Shown here: positions 61,013 through 64,000 of the stretch, in pieces | Layout: each line of letters opens with the position of its first letter | Position numbering within the stretch: position 1 is the stretch's first letter | Source: Syncephalis fuscata | Lineage: Eukaryota > Zoopagomycota > Zoopagomycetes > Zoopagales > Piptocephalidaceae | DNA: 64,000 bases | Assembly (NCBI GenBank): GCA_025786725.1 | Contig: JAHLTZ010000008.1 | Span: 372,001 to 436,000, forward strand | Direction of reading: 5' to 3' | The notes under the pieces: model-generated | Database searches by the model: none | Told to the model about the DNA's origin: nothing | What the model saw: only the letters and a program-made list of their open reading frames with translations | Made by a program: the position numbers and the translations under genes

Positions 61013-61594
61013 GGCTGATAATAATACAGCCTTAACACGGCTATCGCTATAGCTTCAATACTGGTATTCGTAATAGCAAGTAATAAAAACAGTAATACTT
61101 GTAGTGTTAAATTGTTTATCGTAGTATCAAGTTGGTTGGTTGGTATATGTGTTTGTTCAGGTATTTAAAATGTTGTAGTCTGACGGTAGGTGATATTTGG
61201 TTCAATGCGCAGACGCACTAAAATGCTAACAAAACACTTTGAAACAGCGCTCGCCAGCGTGCGCCGCACAAGAATCCGAAAAAGAGTAGATAGTATAGTG
61301 GTGTGGTGAGTTGAAGTGAGGAATAAGAGAAGGAAGAGAGAGAGAGAGAGCAGGTCAGTGTAAGGCGAAGACGAACGAGTAAAAGCAAAAAAAAGCAAAG
61401 ACGTAAACGAAAATGGTATTCAACTTATGATTGCCAAACTGGAGCATGGCAAATCCGTTTCTAAATAAATACCAACGCAGCTGTCATTGTTTAAAATACT
61501 GTTTTAGGACCGGCAAGGGGTAAGGTGTCCAAAACAAGAGACCTTCAGTCGGTAAACTTTTAATTACCGCTCTATTTGGGCACCACATGCTTTA
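61013..61594. other. Spacer with GA tract upstream of the lipase
   Basis: Lipase promoter region and MscS gene 3' flank. Contains a GA microsatellite (61335-61350) and a purine-rich block. A minus-strand open frame at 61165-61398 is the complement of that block. No gene supported. Confidence 0.55.
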
Positions 61595-63100
61595 TTAACA
61601 TAATAAGTGTAGACAGGTATCATGATCAACAGATAATAATAATAATAGAGTTAGATGCATGTAACAATATGAACTATGCCGTCTTAAGATGGTTGACGCT
61701 ATCGTACTGTTATTATTGGTGGTGGTAACAATAGAATTCGTAGAAACAGTAACAGATCCATCACAAATCGTAGTACGTATACGGGGTAATGAACAAAACG
61801 GGCCTACCCTTTGTTTCGTTTTATGGATATTGTCATACAAAGTAACTGTCACAGAATCAGATGCTGATGGTGGCAAATAAAGGTGGCCGCTCATGACAAG
61901 ACAAAGTTGCTCCTTGACTGTACCACATAAAGCATCTACTGCACCCCAGTTACCCGCACTCACTGTAAAGGTGAGTTGTTGTGCTGATGCAGTACAAGCT
62001 GTAACCTATAATGGCCCATAGCATTGTTAGTATTGACCCATTAAAAAAACAAGGGCTGTTTAGAAGCTGTTCATTTCTCCTACCGATACACTTGCTATAC
62101 GGCCATCCCAGTTAGTAGAACCGCTTCTTTGGCAAATCTCCACGAGCTGCTTGCGCCATTGTTGAACATCGGACTTGAAATCAACCCACAACTGGATATC
62201 TCCGCAAACACCGTTCAAAGCCCGAGCACGTGTTTCGTATGCTACACTTAACATTCTTTCAATAGGAATAATACGGCGACAGTCATTATCTTGTACAATC
62301 ACGATGTAATCCCATGCAATCTCTTCTACTCGGTTCGGTTACAATTAGCAATCGTTAGTTTTGGTCATTGTATACTGAACAATGGACATGCTATTACTTA
62401 CCAACAATGCCGCGAAACCATCGACGGTAAGTTCGTCGCCGATTGAAAATGGTTCGGCTACTGATAACTGGATGGCGTTCAATAATGATCGCATAAATGG
62501 TTGTAGCGTAACACCGGCAAATGCGCCCACAAGACTGACACTGGCATAAAGCCAGGCTCCAATCTGGTTGGCACCAGGCAATAACATGATAATGCCTATA
62601 GTACAGAAAATACCACATATCACTTCCCATGAGCGTTTTAATAGCATCAACGTCGTTTTAATCCGTTTCATTTCTTTTACAGGCTGTTGGTGGCCATTGG
62701 GTAGTCGTTGATGGCTACGTATATACTCTTCGACTACACCTTTACTCAAATTAGACAATAGCCAATATGCTGATATAATTAGGAATACACCGATAATACG
62801 GCGTAGAATCGTAAGTAGTTGTCGATCAATGTCTGGAAACACAAGCTGTAGTGTAATGTAAGCCGCAGTTAACGGTAGTAGTGGTAGCAATGGCCATTTA
62901 CTAAATACAACACAAGTATCAGCATAAAAGTCTAAATAAGCTGAATTTAGCCTAATCTACCTGTAAGCTACAATAACATCGTCCCATAGTGTTGTCGTTT
63001 GCTCAGCAATGAGCGTCAAGACTAGATAAATAATCAAATGTACAATAAGTGCGCCAATAATGGCAGCACACAGAATCGTTAAAGCAAGATACCACTGCAT
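61595..63100 (-). CDS. MscS-family mechanosensitive channel
   Basis: Small-conductance mechanosensitive channel of the eukaryotic MscS type, located in plasma membrane, ER or an organelle. Exons: 62961-63100, 62402-62900, 62084-62325 and 61595-62005. TM helices: TILCAAIIGALIVHLIIYLV, PLLPLTAAYITLQLV, ILRRIIGVFLIISAYWLL and WEVICGIFCTIGIIMLL. The pore helix and beta domain follow: ASVSLVGAFAGVTLQPFM, then PFSIGDELTVDGFRGIVEEI and RRIIPIERMLS. A missing base near 62413 breaks GFRG. The C-terminal ~130 residues are Thr/Ser-rich and variable. The start could lie further upstream; this ATG is the first that opens a TM helix. Confidence 0.85.
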
Positions 63101-64000
63101 ATTAAAGACAATAAAATATAAAGAAAAGCGGTGTTATGATAATGCCCTGTTTTACCCTAGCTAGCCAAATAGCAAGTGACCATCATGTGATCATATACAG
63201 TGCGGGTGGTGTAGCTGCCATCGTGTTGGATTAATACCACATGCTTATCGTCTAATATGCTTGTATATACATATTATTCATACCATTTGTATCTTGATAT
63301 TTCAGTTCATGTACCATGCAATTGTATATCATATTTAATTACTTGTTTAAAGACGCAATACAAGAACTAGTATAGTCTTAATCATATAACATATTGTGTG
63401 TTATTTGACATTAGCATATCATTTGTTTATAAACAGTTTATTAACAATCCATTCATTTAGCGAGCTATATGTACCTAAATATATAAACAATAGAATGTGT
63501 TTAGTATAGCATATAATGATATATGGTAGTATGGAATAGAAATGATATATGCATACTGGATAATAAATCTACAATAATGAGTATTTGATGATTGATGTCA
63601 CTCACCGCCCATCATCATGTTCAATAGATTGGATTTTATTTGATATTAGTCATTTAACTACCAAAACAAAGCAATAAATGTGATGATGTAATGATGTAAT
63701 GATTAAATAAAGCTCACCATTTGTTTCCATGTTCAATAGAACGAAAATGTAGTTCAACTACGCGAATGTTACAAAAATAGTCATTTGGCCTCCCCTCCCC
63801 CAAATCATGTTAAGTTGTTGATAAAATTTTTAATGGTATAATAGAAATAAATAACTAATAATTGATATTAGGGCAATTTTGAAGAATACATCGTTTTTGC
63901 TTTTAATTACAAAATACTCTTTTTTAATTTATTTTATTTTTTCATTTTTCTATTTTTTATAAAATAAATAAACCGCTTTTCAATTCATTTAGAAAAATAC
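63101..64000. other. AT-rich right edge with repeat copies
   Basis: No supported gene. Holds repeat copy E and a partial copy. The last 130 bp are oligo-T/oligo-A rich. Confidence 0.6.
63560..63690 (+). repeat. Dispersed repeat, copy E
   Basis: Matches the outer end of copies A, B and C: ATAAATCTACAATAATGAGT, then TGATTGATGTCACTCACC and CATGTTCAATAGATTGGA. A degenerate partial copy follows at 63712-63805 (CTCACCATTTG, CATGTTCAATAGAA, AGTCATTTGGCC). If this is a left arm, its partner lies beyond the window. Confidence 0.85.

Overview
The window is nuclear eukaryotic DNA, AT-rich, with compact multi-exon genes. Introns are mostly 45-97 nt, begin GTAAGT-like (occasionally GCAAGT), carry CTAAC/CTAAT-like branch sites and end in TAG or CAG. 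The gene set points to a fungus: a trifunctional C1-THF synthase, a Pho80-type cyclin, a Golgi GDP-mannose transporter, a pepsin-like protease, a class 3 lipase and an MscS-type channel. A TTLL12-like ligase and an MLL-like PHD cassette make an early-diverging fungus more likely than a yeast or mould; that placement is inference.

Layout. 1-2610 (+): 3' part of a Q-rich PHD-finger chromatin protein. 2776-6240 (-): C1-THF synthase. 7928-9162 (-): membrane RING protein. 9703-14085: head-to-head pair of F-box proteins. 15179-16931 (+): RBR ubiquitin ligase with duplicated zinc-finger tail. 17556-18925 (+): ankyrin protein. 19016-20752 (-): secreted aspartic protease. 21797-23022 (+): DUF4272-like protein, copy 1. 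24894-26342 (+): MDR oxidoreductase. 26474-27195 (-) and 27462-29680 (+): proteasome beta-4 and RRP9, sharing a promoter. 29911-31240 (-): multipass membrane protein. 31427-35703 (-): large protein with a repeated unknown domain. 36116-38681 (+): TTLL12-like. 40639-42876 (-): Pho80-like cyclin. 42877-47915: gene-poor. 47916-49164 (+): GDP-mannose transporter. 49772-50995 (+): DUF4272 copy 2, followed by an R-SNARE-tailed protein (-). 54434-57076 (+): secreted prolyl-oligopeptidase homologue lacking its catalytic triad. 59820-61012 (-): lipase. 61595-63100 (-): MscS channel.

The right-hand 12 kb holds an apparently undescribed dispersed repeat family. Copies form an inverted pair flanking the peptidase gene, a ~1 kb palindrome (58316-59310) and a copy near the right edge; a separate palindrome lies at 53405-54148.

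Almost every long gene contains places where one base is missing from the reading frame, often in a homopolymer. The two DUF4272 copies correct each other at such sites. This looks mainly like sequence or assembly error, so broken frames should not be taken as pseudogenes. Exon boundaries were read by eye from frame, splice signals and protein family conservation.
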